A stretch of DNA of 64,000 bases from CAWGHZ01 sp963822575 (GCA_963822575.1 CAWGHZ010000004.1:682001-746000); one strand, 5' to 3'; counted from the first letter of the stretch, positions 1 through 8,836 are shown. A program made the numbers and translations. The notes: generated by a model from the sequence alone, not told the origin.

Positions 1-467
1 CGCGCGTGCACCTCGTCTTCGTGCGATGCGGCGGCGACCTTCTTCTTGTAGGCGTCCTTGAGCTTCTCGTCGGTGAGCTGCAATTCCACCTGGTTCACCA
101 GGTAGGCCTCCTGCAGGATCTGCTCGCGGTCGGCCTCGATGCGGCGCTGGACATCCGGCTTCTTGGCGTAGCCGGCCTTCTCCGCTGCCAGGGCCAGCAC
201 CTTGCGCTCGACCAGCCGCTGGACGATCTGGGCGTAGAGCGCCTCGGGCGGCAGCTTCTTGTACTGCTCGGGCAGGCCGGCATAGACCGCCATCGCCTCG
301 GAGCGGTAGATCTTCTGGCCGTTCACGACGGCGGCGACCGGGTCGTCGGCCGGGACCGTCACGGCCGGCTTCGGCGCGGGGGACGCGGTCTGTGCCGACG
401 CGGCGACCGACGCGGCAGCCAGCGCCACGGCGGCGACCGCCCCGAGGGCGTGCTTCGCGGAACTCAT
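1..467 (-). CDS. Parvulin-type peptidyl-prolyl isomerase/foldase, N-terminal part
   Basis: The gene is cut by the left edge; about 155 N-terminal residues are visible. It starts with ATG and a typical Sec signal peptide (basic start, Ala/Val-rich core, cleavage near ASAQT). A short Pro/Ala stretch follows, then a helical region with VVNGQKIYRSEA and LVERKVLALAAEKAGY. These are hallmarks of the SurA/PrsA/PpiC N-terminal chaperone domain. The catalytic rotamase domain would lie outside the window. The likely role is periplasmic folding of outer-membrane or secreted proteins. The family is clear from the N-terminal pattern, but the exact member cannot be settled from this fragment. Confidence 0.72.
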   Translation of the reverse strand, partial: MSSAKHALGAVAAVALAAASVAASAQTASPAPKPAVTVPADDPVAAVVNGQKIYRSEAMAVYAGLPEQYKKLPPEALYAQIVQRLVERKVLALAAEKAGYAKKPDVQRRIEADREQILQEAYLVNQVELQLTDEKLKDAYKKKVAAASHEDEVHA

Positions 468-625
468 GGAAAATCCCTTCTAAAGTCCGGCGCGGCCCGC
501 GGCCGGGCGGCGCCTCCGTCTGGCGCGCAACCTATCAGGAACGGGCCCAGCGCGCCACGCCGTCACGGAAATATGGCCGCGCGGCGGCGATTGCCAGGGT
601 CGGGGCGGCGTGGCAGGGTGGCCCG

Positions 626-1537
626 ATGCGCAGCCCCAACTTCTTCGCCGCCGCGTCGCTCGACCGGGTCACCCATCTGCGCGCCGATGCCGACTGGCTC
701 GCCGCCCGGCTCGCCGATTCCGCGAGCGTTTTCCTGCCGGTGTGGCGCGGCCGCAACCTGGTGGTCGAGCAGGGCGAGATGCCGCGCGCCGTCCGCTTCC
801 CCCGCGCCGCCGCGGAGCCTCTGATCGCGGCGGGCGGCGAGATGGTCCTCCTCGGCCTGTTCGACGGCATCGCCCATTTCGCCGTCGATCTGTCGCACCT
901 CGACGAGCCCGGCGCGGTGGCTGCGCACGACGGGGCGCGCTATGTCGAGCTGCGCAATGTCGGCCCGCTGATCGACCGCGACGAGGGCGGCGCGCTCGCC
1001 TATGCCCGCGCCATGACCCATTGGCACGCGACGCACCGGTTCTGCGGAAGCTGCGGTGCGCCCACCAAGTCGCGCGAGGGCGGGCACCTTCGCGTCTGCG
1101 CCGATCCCGCCTGCGCCCGCCCGCACTTCCCGCGCACCGACCCTGCGGTGATCATGCTGGTGGCGAAGGGCGACCGGTGCCTCCTCGGCCGCAAGGCGGA
1201 ATGGGCGCCCGGCCGCTACTCGACGCTTGCCGGCTTCGTCGAGCCGGGCGAAAGCCTGGAGGACGCGGTCCGGCGCGAGGTGATGGAGGAGACCGGCGTC
1301 GTCGTCTCCGACGTCGAGTACCATTCCTCGCAGCCCTGGCCGTTCCCCGCCTCGCTGATGCTGGGCTTCTTCTGCAAGGCCGAGACCGAGGCCGTGCAGC
1401 GCAACGACAAGGAGCTCGAGGACGCGCGCTGGTTCACCCGCGAGGAGCTCCTGAACGGCGACGGGGGCATGGGGATCGCGCCGCGGCCCATCTCCATCGC
1501 GCGCCGGCTGATCGACGACTGGCTCGCGGAACGGTAA
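626..1537 (+). CDS. nudC: NAD+ diphosphatase (Nudix hydrolase NudC)
   Basis: 303 residues. It hydrolyses NADH/NAD+ to NMN(H) and AMP and, in other bacteria, removes NAD caps from RNA. Four zinc cysteines are visible: C140 and C143 (CGSC) with C158 and C163. The Nudix box starts GFVEPGE at about residue 203 and ends REVMEETGV. It is followed by SQPWPFPAS, the NADH-pyrophosphatase signature. The reading frame is open further upstream, but the ATG at 626 gives the normal family length and the expected N-terminal domain, so I start there. The NIPSNAP gene follows after 41 bases on the same strand. Confidence 0.93.
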   Translation: MRSPNFFAAASLDRVTHLRADADWLAARLADSASVFLPVWRGRNLVVEQGEMPRAVRFPRAAAEPLIAAGGEMVLLGLFDGIAHFAVDLSHLDEPGAVAAHDGARYVELRNVGPLIDRDEGGALAYARAMTHWHATHRFCGSCGAPTKSREGGHLRVCADPACARPHFPRTDPAVIMLVAKGDRCLLGRKAEWAPGRYSTLAGFVEPGESLEDAVRREVMEETGVVVSDVEYHSSQPWPFPASLMLGFFCKAETEAVQRNDKELEDARWFTREELLNGDGGMGIAPRPISIARRLIDDWLAER

Positions 1538-1578
1538 GGTTCCGCGCGATCCATCCATACCCAACGGGGAGTGAAACG

Positions 1579-2196
1579 ATGCTCTACGAAGTCCGCACCT
1601 ACCGGTGCAAGCCGCACACTGTGCACGAGGTGGTCAAGCGCTTCGGCGAGGCGTACGAGTCGCGCAAGGCGCTCTCGCCGCTGGCGGCGTTCTTCTACAC
1701 CGAGATCGGGCCGTTGAACCAGGTGATCCACGTCTGGCCGTACCAGGATTTGAACGAGCGGGCGCGCATCCGCGCCGAGTCGGTGAAGAACCCGAACTGG
1801 CCGCCGAAGATCGCCGAGTTCATCGACGAGCAGGTGTCGGAGATCTTCGTGCCGTTCAACTTCACGCCCGAGATCAAGCCCGGCAATTACGGACCGATCT
1901 TCGAGTGGCGCAGCTATACGCTCGCGATCGGCGCGGGGCCCAAGGTGCAGGAGAACTGGGGCAAGGCGATCGGGGAGCGGTCCAAGCGCTCGCCCATCCT
2001 GGTCGGCATGACCACCGACCTCGGGCCGCTCAACAAGTTCGTCCATATCTGGCCCTACAAGAGCCTGGACGAGCGCGCCAAGATCCGCGCCCAGGCGGCG
2101 AAGGACGGCATCTGGCCGCCGCCGGGCGGCGCCGGCACGCTAATCGCGCAGGAGAACAAGATCTGCCTCGCCGCGCCCTTCTCGCCGGTGCAGTAA
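1579..2196 (+). CDS. NIPSNAP-family protein
   Basis: 205 residues. The protein is an internal duplication of a dimeric alpha/beta-barrel (NIPSNAP) unit: the first copy begins LYEVRTYRCKPHTVHEV and the second begins FEWRSYTLAIGAGPKVQE. Each copy ends in a VHIWPY- or VIHVWPY-like strand. No enzymatic residues can be assigned; bacterial members are of unknown function. The ATG follows a GGGGAGTG Shine-Dalgarno-like stretch. It lies downstream of nudC and may be co-transcribed with it. Confidence 0.85.
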   Translation: MLYEVRTYRCKPHTVHEVVKRFGEAYESRKALSPLAAFFYTEIGPLNQVIHVWPYQDLNERARIRAESVKNPNWPPKIAEFIDEQVSEIFVPFNFTPEIKPGNYGPIFEWRSYTLAIGAGPKVQENWGKAIGERSKRSPILVGMTTDLGPLNKFVHIWPYKSLDERAKIRAQAAKDGIWPPPGGAGTLIAQENKICLAAPFSPVQ

Positions 2197-2236
2197 AGCC
2201 CGTCAGGGGCGGGTCAGGCGGCCTGCCCCTGCACAG

Positions 2237-3001
2237 CTACCGCGCGGCGCGGGCCACGCGGGCGACGCGGGCGGACATGTACTGGTGGAAAAGGGCGAGC
2301 AGCCGCGGCACGTTCGGGTTGCGCGCGTCCCACAGCTTGAGCGTCGCGGGCGCGCGCATCTCCTGGTAGCGCCGGAAGTCGGCGCAGTAGCGCTGCTCCA
2401 GGTCCTGGCGGAAACGGACCTGGAAGGCCGAATTCTTGTCGACGTGCAGGTCCTGGATGGCCTGTTCCTGGTAGAGTTGCGCCTCGCACTCGCGGTCGAA
2501 GTCGCGCATCGATTGGAACGTGCCGCGCAGGCGCTGCAGGCCGTGACCCGCCAGCTCATGCGCCAGCACGGCGGCGAGCTCGCGCGTCGGCCATTTGATG
2601 CCGTGTCGGCCCACGACGACCAGGAAGACGCGCCCGCCGGTCCCGCCCGGGTCGAAATAGTGCGGGTAGTAGGCCGCGACCTCGAACTCGGTCTGCTTCT
2701 CGTTCGGGAAGGCCGGGTCGTAGATGATCTCGATGCGGCCGTTCGCCTTCAGCGTGTCGACCGCTCGGGCGGCCAGGGGCGATCCGCCCAGCGCGTCGAT
2801 CGACTTCTGCAGCGCGGCGAGCGCCGCGCGGTCGGCGACGATCGGCACGTCGTAATGCGCCCCCTTCGGCGCGCGCGCGGCGTAGATTTCAATTCCGTGG
2901 TCGGTGACGTGCGCCAGCGACCCCGCTTCGGCGCCCGCCATGGCGCCCATCGCGAGCAGCGTCGCGGCCACCCGCACGACAATGCCCCTCCGTCCCACCA
3001 C
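2237..3001 (-). CDS. Secreted HExxH protein, putative metallopeptidase
   Basis: 254 residues if started at the GTG at 3001, which has AGGGG five bases upstream; a second GTG follows directly. The N-terminus (VVRVAATLLAMGAMAGAEA) looks like a signal peptide. At about two thirds of the length lies AAVLAHELAGHGLQRLRG, which contains HELAGH, a zincin HExxH motif. Shortly after come RDFDRECEAQLYQEQA and further conserved-looking charged residues, so a third zinc ligand (E or D) is plausible. No other domain is recognisable. It could be a periplasmic metalloprotease or a non-catalytic relative. It converges with the NIPSNAP gene. Confidence 0.7.
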   Translation of the reverse strand: MVGRRGIVVRVAATLLAMGAMAGAEAGSLAHVTDHGIEIYAARAPKGAHYDVPIVADRAALAALQKSIDALGGSPLAARAVDTLKANGRIEIIYDPAFPNEKQTEFEVAAYYPHYFDPGGTGGRVFLVVVGRHGIKWPTRELAAVLAHELAGHGLQRLRGTFQSMRDFDRECEAQLYQEQAIQDLHVDKNSAFQVRFRQDLEQRYCADFRRYQEMRAPATLKLWDARNPNVPRLLALFHQYMSARVARVARAAR

Positions 3002-3156
3002 GAAATCCCCTGGCAGCGCGGGCCTCTCTCTGGGCCGCACTCCCTCAACGCCGAACCCCCCCGCGAGTTCGCGGGAAGTTTCATATTTGGCTAATCCGTG
3101 GTGAATTTCCCGCGGGGCGCCTGTGCAATTTGTCGTGATGCTGCAGTGCGAAGGCG

Positions 3157-4023
3157 CTACCGGCCGCGCTGGCGGAACGGGTCGGCCGGGTAAGTGCCGA
3201 GAATCCGCACCTCCTCGCAGAAATGGCGCAGATCGTCGAGCGCGAGCGCGAGCGGCCGGTCGCCGGGATGGCCGTCGACGTCGGCGTAGAACTGGGTCGC
3301 GCGCCAGTCGCCGTTCAGCATGTAGCTTTCCAGCTTGGTCATGTTGACGCCGTTGGTGGCGAAGCCGGTCAGCGCCTTGTAGAGCGCGGCCGGGATGTTG
3401 CGCACCCGGAAGACGAACGTGGTGACCAGCGGTCCCCCGCCGCGCTTCGGCCGCACCGGCCGCTTCGCCAGGATCACGAAGCGCGTGGTGTTGTGCTCGG
3501 CATCCTCGATGTTGGCGGCGAGCGACTTGAGCCCGTAGATCTCGCCCGCGAGCTGCGAGGCGACGGCCGCCTGGGTCTTGTCGCCGCGGCTCGCGATTTC
3601 GGCCGCCGCGCCGGCCGTGTCGGCGTGCACGATGGCGGTGAGGCCGAGCTTGCGGATCATCTTGCGGCACTGGCCCAGCGCGTGGACGTGGCTGTGCACG
3701 GTCTTGACCGTCTTGAGCGTCGCCCCCTTGGGCGCCAGCAGATGGTGGTTCACCCGCTGGAAATGCTCGCCGATGATGAAAAGCCCCGAATCCGGCATCA
3801 GCCGGTGGATGTCGGCGACCCGGCCGGCCACCGAATTCTCGATCGGGATCATGCCGAGCCGTGCCCGGCCGCTTCGCACCGCCTCGAACGCGTCCTCGAA
3901 TGCGTCGCAGGGCAGCGTCCGGTAGCGCGGAAAACGCTGCCGGCAGGCGAGGTCGGAGTACGCGCCCGGCAGGCCCTGGAAGGCGATCGTGCGTGCGGCG
4001 GGCGGGGCGGCTTTGCGGGCCAT
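3157..4023 (-). CDS. pheA: Prephenate dehydratase
   Basis: 288 residues, monofunctional type. It decarboxylates and dehydrates prephenate to phenylpyruvate in phenylalanine synthesis. The PDT domain begins TIAFQGLPGAYSDLA and contains MIPIENSVAGRV and the catalytic-site motif NTTRFVIL. The C-terminal ACT domain (TTFVFRVRNIPAALYKAL, then TKLESYMLNG) binds phenylalanine for feedback inhibition. There is no chorismate mutase domain. The ATG at 4023 is chosen because the upstream extension overlaps kdsB and lacks homology. kdsB lies 13 bases upstream on the same strand, the usual alphaproteobacterial kdsB-pheA pairing. Confidence 0.95.
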   Translation of the reverse strand: MARKAAPPAARTIAFQGLPGAYSDLACRQRFPRYRTLPCDAFEDAFEAVRSGRARLGMIPIENSVAGRVADIHRLMPDSGLFIIGEHFQRVNHHLLAPKGATLKTVKTVHSHVHALGQCRKMIRKLGLTAIVHADTAGAAAEIASRGDKTQAAVASQLAGEIYGLKSLAANIEDAEHNTTRFVILAKRPVRPKRGGGPLVTTFVFRVRNIPAALYKALTGFATNGVNMTKLESYMLNGDWRATQFYADVDGHPGDRPLALALDDLRHFCEEVRILGTYPADPFRQRGR

Positions 4024-4036
4024 GGCGGCGGAGGTC

Positions 4037-4777
4037 TCAGGCGGGGCGGGCGGCGAGGCGCGCGCGGTCGCGCGCAAGGTCGGCCGGAGTATTGATTTCG
4101 TGCAGCACCCTGTCAATCAGCGCCGCGTCGATGCGCATGCCGGCCTCGAGGGCGCGCAGCTGCTCCAGCCGCTCGCGCGCCTCCAGCACGCCCTGCGGCA
4201 GGGCGATGAACCGCGCGAGGGCCGCCCGGCGGAAGGCGTAGAGCCCGAAATGATGATAGTACGGCCCCTCGCCCGAAGGCACGCGCGCCCGGCTGAAATA
4301 GAGGCAGCGCCCGATCCGCGCGCCGGGGGCGAGCGCCAGAACCGCCTTCACCGAGTTCGGATCGTCGTAGAGCGCCGGGTCCATCTCGGTCGCGACCGTC
4401 GCGATGTCGACGGCGGGATCGGCGGCGAGCGGGCTGAGCACCGCCTTGAGCTCGGCGGCCTCGGGATCGGGCAGGTCGCCCTGCAGATTCACGACCACGT
4501 CGTAGCGACCGTCCGGGTCGAGCCGCGCCACCGCCGCCGCCACGCGGTCCGAGCCGGAGGGAAGGGCAGGGTCGGTCTCGACCGCCTCGCCGCCTGCCGC
4601 CCGCACCACCTCGGCGATCCGCGCATCGCCGGCGGCGACGATCACCGGCCCCACGTCGGCGGCCACCGCCCGGCGCCAGACGTGCAGGATCAGCGGCTCC
4701 CCGCCGATGTCGGCCAGCGGCTTGTCCGGCAGGCGCGTCGCGGCCAGCCGCGCCGGAATCGCGACGATCGGATTCAC
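4037..4777 (-). CDS. kdsB: 3-deoxy-manno-octulosonate cytidylyltransferase
   Basis: 246 residues. It activates Kdo with CTP to CMP-Kdo for lipopolysaccharide core assembly in the cytoplasm. The nucleotide-binding start IVAIPARLAATRLPDKPLADI is canonical. LPSGSDRVAAA and VVNLQGDLPDPE follow, as does YYHHFGLYAFRRAALARF near the end; the family usually has QGDEP where this protein has QGDLP. It is transcribed away from the divergent cytochrome c gene and leads into pheA. The 158-base divergent gap must hold both promoters; I could not assign boxes with confidence. Confidence 0.94.
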   Translation of the reverse strand: MNPIVAIPARLAATRLPDKPLADIGGEPLILHVWRRAVAADVGPVIVAAGDARIAEVVRAAGGEAVETDPALPSGSDRVAAAVARLDPDGRYDVVVNLQGDLPDPEAAELKAVLSPLAADPAVDIATVATEMDPALYDDPNSVKAVLALAPGARIGRCLYFSRARVPSGEGPYYHHFGLYAFRRAALARFIALPQGVLEARERLEQLRALEAGMRIDAALIDRVLHEINTPADLARDRARLAARPA

Positions 4778-4935
4778 GGCGCCGTCCGCGGGATGCCAGG
4801 TCCCCGCTCAATCTCTTGCGTCATAGGGAGTTTCCGGAATGCGTGCGGTTTTGCGACAATATATCGCTTGCGCGTCCCGTGAAACCCGGTATCTCTTTCG
4901 CCCGCATCGCGGGCGCACGGGAGCGGCTACGCACT

Positions 4936-5673
4936 ATGTCCACGCTCGAAATCAACAAGATCGCCGGGTCGATCCTCCTGGTCCTGATGGTGATCCAGGT
5001 CGTCGGCATCCTCGGCGACGCGCTGGTCCGCCCGCGCGAGTCCACCACTGCCGTCCAGATCAGTGCGAGCCCGGCGCAGATCGCCGCCGAGAAGCCCAAG
5101 CCGGTCGAGCCGGTGCTGCCGCTGCTCGCCAAGGCCGACGTCAAGAAGGGCGAGGAGATTCACAAGAAGTGCCTCGCCTGTCACGACTTCAAGAAGGGCG
5201 GGCCGAACAAGATCGGGCCCAACCTCTACGGCGTGATCGGCCGGCCGATCGCCTCGCACCCCGGCTTCGACTATTCGAGCGCGCTCAAGGACTACGCCAA
5301 GAAGCATGGCAAGTGGACCTACGAGCTCCTGAACCACTTCATCCACGATCCGCGCCAGGACGTGCCCGGCACCAAGATGACTTTCGCCGGCCTCGACAAG
5401 GTGCAGGAGCGCGCTGACGTGATCGCCTTCCTCCGCACGCTGAACGACAACCCGCCGCCGCTGCCGACGCCGGAGGAGATCAAGGCTGTCGAACCCAAGC
5501 CGGAGGCGCCGGCCCCCGCCCCCGCGAAGGGCGCGGAGGGCAAGGCCGCGGACCAGAAGGGCGCCGCCGCCCCGTCCGCCAAGCCCGCCGAAGGCAATGC
5601 GCCGGCCGCCCCGGCCGCCCCGGCCGCCAAGCCTCAGGGCGGCGCGCCGCCCGCGACCCCGGCCGCAAAGTAG
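4936..5673 (+). CDS. Membrane-anchored class I cytochrome c
   Basis: 245 residues. An uncleaved N-terminal membrane anchor (about residues 9-30, SILLVLMVIQVVGILGDAL) is followed by a spacer. The cytochrome c domain carries the heme site CLACH (C79, C82, H83), GPNLYGVIGRP, and the axial-Met segment PGTKMTFAG (M148). This is the CycM/c552-like arrangement of alphaproteobacteria, which carries electrons from the bc1 complex to terminal oxidases at the periplasmic face. The last 70 residues are a Pro/Ala/Lys low-complexity tail, longer than usual. The ATG at 4936 is preferred over an in-frame ATG 120 bases upstream because it places the anchor at the N-terminus. Confidence 0.9.
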   Translation: MSTLEINKIAGSILLVLMVIQVVGILGDALVRPRESTTAVQISASPAQIAAEKPKPVEPVLPLLAKADVKKGEEIHKKCLACHDFKKGGPNKIGPNLYGVIGRPIASHPGFDYSSALKDYAKKHGKWTYELLNHFIHDPRQDVPGTKMTFAGLDKVQERADVIAFLRTLNDNPPPLPTPEEIKAVEPKPEAPAPAPAKGAEGKAADQKGAAAPSAKPAEGNAPAAPAAPAAKPQGGAPPATPAAK

Positions 5674-5707
5674 GCGGACGCAAGCCGCGGCGCGCGCTCT
5701 CCAACCC

Positions 5708-5808
5708 GTCACCCCGGGGCGCGGCGCGGCATGAAATGCAGCGCCGCGGAGCCAGGGCCCATGGTCGGACGCCTCGGCGTCCACCATTTTCCATGTCACA
5801 TCGTGACA
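5708..5808. repeat. Intergenic palindromic repeat, family A, copy 1 (divergent copy)
   Basis: The copy begins GTCACCCCGG and ends GTGACAG. Inside it has GGGCCCATGG and a degenerate partner CCACCATTTTCCATG. The GTCAYCCCGG...GGGNCCCAT left half matches the copies at 29928, 36259 and 50566; the right half is degenerate here. It fills much of the 294-base gap before the Rieske oxygenase; nothing else was recognised in that gap apart from the ribosome-binding region directly before 5968. Confidence 0.55.
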
Positions 5809-5967
5809 GCCGTGCGGTCGGCGCCGATGCGCCACAGGCGTGCGGGCCACCCCCGACTGGAGGTCGGGATGAAACCCATGGTAAGCAAGCGACGGTGACC
5901 GGTGGCTGTTGCGACGGTGTCATCGGCGCAGCCCGCGAAACTCACGACACGTTGACGGAGGCGGAAA

Positions 5968-7137
5968 ATGGCGACGTCCCTCGATTCGAAAGCCCGGCCT
6001 GGTCGTATCGTCGAACAGGACTTCGTGCACACGGGTCCGGGCACGGTGGCCGGGCGCTATCTGCGCCGCTATTGGCAACCCATCTACGTCTCCGACAAGC
6101 TCGCACAGGGGGCGATCGTTCCGATCCGGATCCTCGGCGAGGACCTCGCGCTCTACCGTGGCGAAAGCGGAACGGTCCGCGTCATGACCAATGAGTGCCC
6201 GCATCGGCTGAGCGTCTTGAACACGGGCTGGATCGAAGGGGAAACCATTCGCTGCCGGTATCACGGCTGGCGCTTCGACGGGGCCGGACAATGTGTCGAG
6301 CAGCCGGCCGAGGCGAAACCGTTCTGCCACAAGGTGCCGCCACTCGCCTCCTATCCCACGCACGAGGCTCACGGCCTGATCTTCGCCTATTTCGGCGAAG
6401 GCGACGCGCCGGCCTTCCGCCCGCTGCCGGGCCTGGAGGAAGGCGTGCGCGAGGGATGGACCGTCAGCCCGTCGATCGAAATGATCCCGTGCAACTGGTT
6501 TCAGAGCGCGGAGAACATCATGGACGACGTCCATGTGAATTTCTCCCATCGCGACCATCTCGTGAACACGGCGGCGCGGCCGTTCGTCCCCACCAAGACC
6601 TGGGCAGAGGAAACGCCGTTCGGGATGACGCAATTCCAGGCGCGCGGCGGGAAGACCGACCAGATTCACTTCATCATGCCGAACCAGTGCTTCCTGGCCC
6701 ATCCGCTACGCTCGGCGCGCGACGACAAGCCGTTCTGGTTCAAGGCGCTGTTCTGGTACGTGCCGATCGATGACGAGAGTCATCTCCACGTTCTCATCAT
6801 GGTCTACCACACGAAGAGAAAAGAGCGTCCCGAAGGCACGCCGATCGACGAGGAGATCGAGGCCATCATTGCCGGCCGCAAGAGCTGGGCCGACGTCGCA
6901 CGGCACCCGAATCTCATCCGTATCCAGGACGGCGTGGCGATCTGCGGACAAGGGAAGATCGTGGACCGCTCGCGGGAACGGTTGGGGACCTCGGATGCGG
7001 CGGTGATCCAGCTTCGCAAGCTTTGGATGCGGGAGCTGAAATCGCTGGCCGCCGGAAAGCCGGTGACACCGTTCGGCACGCCGGACCCCCAGGCCCTCCG
7101 GAAGGAGGAGCTGGACGCGATGGGGTTCAACGCGTGA
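5968..7137 (+). CDS. Rieske-type aromatic ring-hydroxylating oxygenase, large subunit
   Basis: 389 residues. The Rieske [2Fe-2S] motif is C77-P-H79 with C96-R-Y-H99. The catalytic domain has ENIMDDVHVNFSHRDH, which supplies the His/His/Asp mononuclear iron site. Length and layout match single-component-type (phthalate 4,5-dioxygenase, vanillate O-demethylase, Rieske monooxygenase) alpha subunits. These hydroxylate or demethylate aromatic substrates with electrons from a separate reductase. No reductase or ferredoxin gene is nearby, so the partner must be encoded elsewhere. The gene stands alone, with a family A repeat upstream. The substrate cannot be predicted. Confidence 0.88.
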   Translation: MATSLDSKARPGRIVEQDFVHTGPGTVAGRYLRRYWQPIYVSDKLAQGAIVPIRILGEDLALYRGESGTVRVMTNECPHRLSVLNTGWIEGETIRCRYHGWRFDGAGQCVEQPAEAKPFCHKVPPLASYPTHEAHGLIFAYFGEGDAPAFRPLPGLEEGVREGWTVSPSIEMIPCNWFQSAENIMDDVHVNFSHRDHLVNTAARPFVPTKTWAEETPFGMTQFQARGGKTDQIHFIMPNQCFLAHPLRSARDDKPFWFKALFWYVPIDDESHLHVLIMVYHTKRKERPEGTPIDEEIEAIIAGRKSWADVARHPNLIRIQDGVAICGQGKIVDRSRERLGTSDAAVIQLRKLWMRELKSLAAGKPVTPFGTPDPQALRKEELDAMGFNA

Positions 7138-7275
7138 ACGCGGTCGCGCTCGCCCATCCGCCCGCAAGACGCGCGGTCGAGCGCGGGACCCCATCGAAGC
7201 CGTACTTCGGTGGGACCCCCTAATATTTAATCCCGGTGATCCTGGCTCATCTTTGGATCGTCATACAGGGTCCGG

Positions 7276-7593
7276 CTACCGCCCCTCGACGGCCACCACG
7301 TCGCAATTGGCGCTCTGCTGGCGAATCTGCTTCAGGCTCGCGTATTCCGGCGAGTCGTACCAGCGGCGCAGATGCTGCATGTCGGGGAATTGCAGCACGG
7401 TGACGCGCTCGGGCTCGGAGTCGTCGCGCTTCCGCCCGGCGTGCCAGTCGCCTTCCAGCACCTCGAACCCGTCGGCGCGCGCGACCACCTTTCCGTCATA
7501 CTTGGCGATCGTGTCGTTGACGCCCTTGCGGTATTCCTTCAGCCGGCCGGGGTCGGTGATGTCGCGGCGGTGGACGATCAGGTAGGCAGCCAT
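7276..7593 (-). CDS. DUF1330 family protein
   Basis: 105 residues. It begins MAAYLIVHRRDITDPGRLKEY and contains FEVLEGDWHAGRKRDDSEPE and VLQFPDMQHLRRWYDSPEY, the standard DUF1330 dimeric alpha/beta-barrel pattern. No catalytic function is established for the family. It lies downstream of epmA on the same strand (65-base gap) and converges with the Rieske oxygenase gene. Confidence 0.88.
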   Translation of the reverse strand: MAAYLIVHRRDITDPGRLKEYRKGVNDTIAKYDGKVVARADGFEVLEGDWHAGRKRDDSEPERVTVLQFPDMQHLRRWYDSPEYASLKQIRQQSANCDVVAVEGR

Positions 7594-7658
7594 CGGGGCC
7601 TCCCTCGCGGTTGTTCCTCTTCCCGGCAAACTCCCGCCGCCCCGCGCGGGTTCCATGG

Positions 7659-8675
7659 TCAGCCGGGGTCGACCGACGCCCACAGCACGTCCTCGATGCG
7701 CGCTGCGCCGGTCGCCAGCATGACCAGCCGGTCGAACCCCAGCGCCACCCCTGCGGCCGGCGGCATCGCCGCCAGCGCCGCCAGGAAATCTTCGTCGATC
7801 GGCGGCCCCTCGTCGCCATAGAGTGCGCGCCGCCGCGCCCGGTCGGAGTCGAAGCGTCGGCGCTGCTCGCCGGGATCGTCGAGCTCGCCGAACCCGTTGG
7901 CCAGCTCGACCCCGCAGACATAGAGCTCGAACCGCTCGGCGACGCGCGGGTTGCCGGGCTTGAGCCGGGCGAGTGCCGCCATCGAAGCGGGGTATTCGGT
8001 GAGCAGCGTCGGCGCCGGATGGCCGAACTTCGGCTCGATCCGGTCGAGGAAGACCTTGAAGAAGATGTCCTCCCAGTCGTCGGTCCCGCCGGGGTCGACG
8101 CCGATCCGCCGCGCCTCGGCGGCGAGGCACCCGGCGTCGCCGGCGGTCGCCAGCACGTCGATGTCGGCGTGGCGCGCGAACGCCTGGGCGACGGTCAGGC
8201 GCTCGGCCGGCGCCCGCGCGTCGCACGCGAGTTCACCACGCCGCAAGTGCGGGGCCGCCGCCGCCAGCAGGTCGAGGCAGTCCGCCATGATCGCGTCGTA
8301 GGTCTCGTTTGCGCGGTACCATTCCAGCATGGTGAACTCGGGATGGTGCAGCGCGCCGCGCTCGCCGTTGCGGAACACCCGCGCAAGCTGGTATGGCCGC
8401 GCGATGCCCGCGGCCAGAAGCTTCTTCATCGCGTATTCCGGTGACGTGTGCAGGTACATCGTCCGCTCGCCCGCGCCCAGGGGCTCGGCGAGCCGTGTCG
8501 CGAATGGCCGCAAATGCGGCTCGAGGCCCGGGGAAAGCTGCAGGGCAGGGGTCTCGACCTCGGTGAAGCCGCGCGCGCGGAAGAAGGCGCGCGTCGCGTC
8601 CAGAATGTCGCCGCGCGTGCGCAGATTCGCCGCGCGCCGCGCCATCGCCTCCGCCTGCCACCACCGTTCCGCCAT
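7659..8675 (-). CDS. epmA: EF-P--(R)-beta-lysine ligase
   Basis: 338 residues, a class II lysyl-tRNA synthetase-like protein without the anticodon-binding domain (PoxA/GenX/YjeA type). It attaches (R)-beta-lysine to a conserved lysine of elongation factor P. Motif 2 is visible as RVFRNGERGALHHPEFTMLEWYRA. The motif 3 region is GVALGFDRLVMLATG near the C-terminus. I use the ATG at 8675 (MAERWWQAEAMARR) because the extra 29 upstream residues of the open frame look non-coding. It is divergent from epmB, with a repeat in the gap. The neighbouring epmB and efp make the assignment strong. Confidence 0.92.
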   Translation of the reverse strand: MAERWWQAEAMARRAANLRTRGDILDATRAFFRARGFTEVETPALQLSPGLEPHLRPFATRLAEPLGAGERTMYLHTSPEYAMKKLLAAGIARPYQLARVFRNGERGALHHPEFTMLEWYRANETYDAIMADCLDLLAAAAPHLRRGELACDARAPAERLTVAQAFARHADIDVLATAGDAGCLAAEARRIGVDPGGTDDWEDIFFKVFLDRIEPKFGHPAPTLLTEYPASMAALARLKPGNPRVAERFELYVCGVELANGFGELDDPGEQRRRFDSDRARRRALYGDEGPPIDEDFLAALAAMPPAAGVALGFDRLVMLATGAARIEDVLWASVDPG

Positions 8676-8720
8676 CGTGCGATAATGCCAGAAGGAAGAA
8701 GATAATGGTCGTTCCTTCAC

Positions 8721-8801
8721 CGTCACTGCGAGGAGCGCAGCGACCAAGCAATCCAGGGGCAACCAAAGATTTTGGATTGCTTCGCTTCGCTCGCAATGAC
8801 G
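8721..8801. repeat. Intergenic palindromic repeat, family B (GTCATTGCGAG type)
   Basis: The left arm (8721-8755) reads CGTCACTGCGAGGAGCGCAG and continues to GCAATCCA. The right arm (8774-8801) is the inverted version, from TGGATTGCTTCG to GCAATGACG. Together they form a long imperfect hairpin with a short A-rich loop region. Elements with the CGTCATTGCGAG...GCAATCC arm are common between genes in many proteobacteria. It occupies most of the divergent epmA/epmB promoter gap. Confidence 0.75.
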
Positions 8802-8836
8802 TTCTCAAATGATCCTCCTTCGATTGGGTGTGAACG

